47,415 nucleotides of DNA from contig CALFDH010000003.1 in the NCBI GenBank assembly GCA_937950405.1, positions 1 to 47,415 on the forward strand, in the 5' to 3' direction. Numbering within the stretch: position 1 is the first letter of the stretch; every line of letters starts with the position of its first letter. This stretch comes from an uncultured Meiothermus sp. Its GTDB lineage: Bacteria > Deinococcota > Deinococci > Deinococcales > Thermaceae. A model generated the notes under the pieces. That model was not told the origin of the DNA. It saw only the letters and a list, made by a program, of their open reading frames with translations, and ran no database searches. A program made the translations under genes and the position numbers. This document shows, piece by piece, positions 46,237 to 47,415 of this stretch.

Positions 46237-47415
46237 ATGAACAATCTCGCTTCCCCCCCCGGCTCGCACGAAAAGGGCGCGGTGGCCCTCGAGCTCAAAG
46301 ACATTACCAAACGCTATCCCCTGGTGCTGGCAAACGACCATATCTCCCTGGATGTGCGCTGGGGCGAGGTACTGGCGGTGGTGGGGGAAAACGGGGCGGG
46401 AAAATCCACCCTGATGAAAATTGTCTACGGCCTGGTTAAGCCCGACCAGGGTGAGATCTGGGCCAACGGGCAAAAAGTGCAGATTAGCGAACCGGGCGAC
46501 GCCATTGCCCAGGGAATTGGCATGGTGCATCAGCACTTCATGCTGGTAGACCCGTTTACGGTGCTGGAGAACGTGATTCTGGGCTCGGAACCCACGCAAG
46601 GGACGCAGCTCAATCTGGCGCAGGCCCGGGCCGAGGTCGAGGCGCTGATGAAGGACCTCGAGTTCGACCTGCCCCTCGATACCCCCGTGGAGGAACTGCC
46701 GGTGGGCTTGCAACAACGGGTTGAAATCCTCAAGGCCCTGTACCGCAAGGCCAAAATCCTGATTCTGGACGAACCCACGGCAGTGCTGACACCTCAGGAG
46801 GCCGACGAGCTTTTTGACTTCTTGCGCCGCTTCGTGGACCAGGGCAACGCCGTCATCTTTATCAGCCACAAGCTGGCCGAGGTGATTAAGCTATCCAACC
46901 GCGTGACCGTCATTCGGGATGGCAAGGTAGTGGGTACCGTCAACACGCCCGAAACCAACGTAGCCCAGCTGGCCCGCATGATGGTGGGGCGCGAGGTGAT
47001 TTTGTCGGTGGATAAAACCGAAGCCCAGCCCCGCGAGGTGGTACTGAAAATTTCCAACCTGACCATCCCCGGCAAAGACAAAAAGCACCGCCTGAATGGG
47101 GTCTCGTTCGAGGTACGGGCGGGCGAGATTGTAGGCATTGCAGGCGTGGAGGGCAATGGCCAGACCGAGTTGGTGGAGGCCATCACGGGCTTGCGGCCCT
47201 ATGAGGGCACGATTGAGTACGAAGGGCAGACCCTGCGGCCAAACGCCCGGGTGGTGCGTGAGTGGGGGGTTTCCCACATTCCCGAAGACCGCAACGCCAG
47301 GGGGCTGGTGCTGGACTTTACCACCCGCGAAAACCTGATTCTGGGAGACCACTACCGCAAGCCCAATGCAGGCTTTCTGGGCTTCATTGATGCTGAGCAA
47401 ATCGAGGCTGAGGGC
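46237..47415 (+). CDS. ABC transporter ATP-binding protein of sugar/nucleoside type (3' end outside window)
   Basis: Frame open from ATG 46237 to the window end; '[29 protein letters not shown]' Walker A, '[23 protein letters not shown]' Walker B, second half '[31 protein letters not shown]'. Missing from the track because no stop is inside the window. Confidence 0.95.
   Translation, partial: MNNLASPPGSHEKGAVALELKDITKRYPLVLANDHISLDVRWGEVLAVVGENGAGKSTLMKIVYGLVKPDQGEIWANGQKVQISEPGDAIAQGIGMVHQHFMLVDPFTVLENVILGSEPTQGTQLNLAQARAEVEALMKDLEFDLPLDTPVEELPVGLQQRVEILKALYRKAKILILDEPTAVLTPQEADELFDFLRRFVDQGNAVIFISHKLAEVIKLSNRVTVIRDGKVVGTVNTPETNVAQLARMMVGREVILSVDKTEAQPREVVLKISNLTIPGKDKKHRLNGVSFEVRAGEIVGIAGVEGNGQTELVEAITGLRPYEGTIEYEGQTLRPNARVVREWGVSHIPEDRNARGLVLDFTTRENLILGDHYRKPNAGFLGFIDAEQIEAEG

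Overview
The window reads as chromosomal DNA from a Thermaceae bacterium. A Meiothermus-like source is my guess from protein style and gene content; no database was searched. Most of it is housekeeping or metabolic sequence: tig-clpP-clpX, rpoB-rpoC, metY-metX, coaD, rsmD, ligA, three tRNAs (Leu-TAG, His-GTG, Pro-CGG), and a BMP-type substrate-binding protein followed by an ABC ATPase that runs off the right edge. There is also a compact carbon monoxide dehydrogenase cluster: mocA-like gene, then coxM-coxS-coxL-coxG-xdhC-moxR/coxD-coxE. The signals most worth a second look are: (1) a dispersed, nested-inverted-repeat, MITE-like element in four copies (about 1464, 7631, 20251, 35301), with paired changes in its stem, apparent deletions between short direct repeats, and one copy supplying the C-terminus and stop codon of an aldehyde dehydrogenase; (2) a SAM-I riboswitch upstream of metY with what looks like a chain of mutually exclusive pairings ending on the Shine-Dalgarno sequence; (3) a form I CO dehydrogenase signature (AYRCSFR); (4) a sulfide:quinone-reductase-like gene broken by one stop and one frameshift but keeping a CsoR/CstR-like operator; (5) a bacterial lipoprotein resembling the eukaryotic CEMIP/TMEM2 G8-domain hyaluronidase family; (6) a tandem pair of small secreted paralogs. 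No CRISPR array, prophage or complete transposase gene was seen.
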